A DNA stretch of 64,000 bases from Aquatica leii (lineage: Eukaryota > Arthropoda > Insecta > Coleoptera > Lampyridae), in assembly GCA_035610365.1 (NCBI GenBank), contig CM069433.1, positions 177,832,882 through 177,896,881 of the forward strand, given 5' to 3'. The position numbers and the translations under genes are program-made. A model generated the notes under the pieces. The model was not told where the DNA came from, did not search any database, and saw only the letters and a list, made by a program, of their open reading frames with translations. Shown piece after piece: positions 63,402-64,000 of this stretch (positions are counted from its first letter, which is position 1; every line of letters starts with the position of its first letter).

Positions 63402-64000
63402 TATGAAAACTAACCAAATACCATATTTAATTAATTAAATAAATAGTAAATATTTTTTTAAATATTTTATTGCAACACCTAAATATAGATTAATTATAGA
63501 TATTTATTAAGTACCCCCTTGTTCGTAATTTTGATAAACTTAGTAAAATTAATTGAGAAACTTATACTTACGATTCATGTCGAGAATAACGATTTGAATC
63601 GTAACTGATAAACCTATTAATCTTAGATGTCGTTTTAGAAAACGTTCACTCAACTTCTGTTGCTACTTATGAATTTAGACAAAAGGATTTTGCTTCAGTT
63701 ATAACACAATTAAGTGTTTTTTACATTTATAAAATTATTTGCATTAAGCAATTTTTTGTTAGAAATTTTTTTATCAATTAGAAATCGTATTGGAGAAATC
63801 GTAAACTTAATAAGGACGAATCTATTTTATATTATAAAATATAAACATAAACTTCGTTGACAACTTCGTTTTATTTAAATTATATTACAAATTCTTAATT
63901 TAATAAAATTACATATACTTTTTAAAATTTAAAATACACAAAAGGTTTAGTAAAAAAAATTCCAAAGTTTAACGCAAATTCACGTTTGAAAAATTTGTAT
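63402..64000. other. AT-rich stretch without recognisable genes
   Basis: No feature was recognised to the window end. Confidence 0.4.

Overview
The window looks like nuclear DNA of an insect or close arthropod. It is AT-rich, has spliced-gene signals, no operons, and a dense layering of eukaryotic transposable elements (TEs). Only one host gene is supported: a 5' coding exon of a class C GPCR of the metabotropic glutamate receptor family at 16486-17164 (+). It has a signal peptide, a 3' splice site upstream and a clean GTAAGT donor. I found no further exon, so everything from 17165 to the end is probably one long intron of at least 46.8 kb. Taxonomic order cannot be fixed from the sequence.

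Layout. 1-1.7 kb: DUF4780-type LINE ORF1 and a Penelope-like (PLE) fragment, both minus. 4.57 kb: a tRNA-like sequence. 5.4-7.4 kb: a decayed piggyBac (minus). 9.1-10.6 kb: a decayed pogo/Tigger transposase (+). 11.15-12.38 kb: a ~0.62-kb pogo-type MITE inserted in opposite orientation inside a second copy of itself. 13.0-14.6 kb: IS630-type transposase, BEL/Pao RT and a jockey-type LINE (minus). 16.4-17.2 kb: the receptor exon. 17.77-18.14 kb: a 184-bp tandem duplication. 18.7-19.6 kb: integrase tail and piggyBac N-terminus. 19.8-22.75 kb: a nearly intact PLE (one in-frame TGA) between ~635-bp inverted arms. 24.95-28.57 kb: Ty3/gypsy element with one LTR (minus). 31.1-33.5 kb: LINE RT, then a member of an uncharacterised multicopy arthropod Cys-rich family. 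34.3-35.6 kb: IS630-type transposase split by a repeat. 36.15-39.5 kb: Helitron Rep/helicase (minus). 39.7-42.1 kb: pogo element with few lesions (minus). 44.3-48.9 kb: Ty3/gypsy element (+), cut by a PLE fragment. 50.36-51.44 kb: foldback element. 52-54.15 kb: another PLE. 55.3-57.9 kb: pogo fragment, a MULE fused to a hAT remnant, and a Crypton tyrosine-recombinase fragment. 58-58.9 kb: direct repeats with GC-rich hairpins. 59.3-63.4 kb: an IS630/Tc1-type element with very long inverted ends, itself sitting in a palindromic MITE. It carries a decayed transposase plus a separate cassette of small plus-strand ORFs with their own TATA box and poly(A) signal.

How it fits together. Nearly all coding sequence belongs to dead or dying transposons, and their nesting gives a relative insertion history. 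The least decayed coding sequences are the PLE at 20-22 kb, the pogo element at 40-42 kb and the small intact ORFs at 61.5-62.0 kb. The best candidates for something not well described are the small-ORF cassette at 61.4-62.5 kb, the Cys-rich multicopy family at 32-33.5 kb, the hAT/MULE chimeric ORF, and the decayed hammerhead-like motif in the PLE repeats. All identifications were made by eye from conserved motifs; no database search was run.
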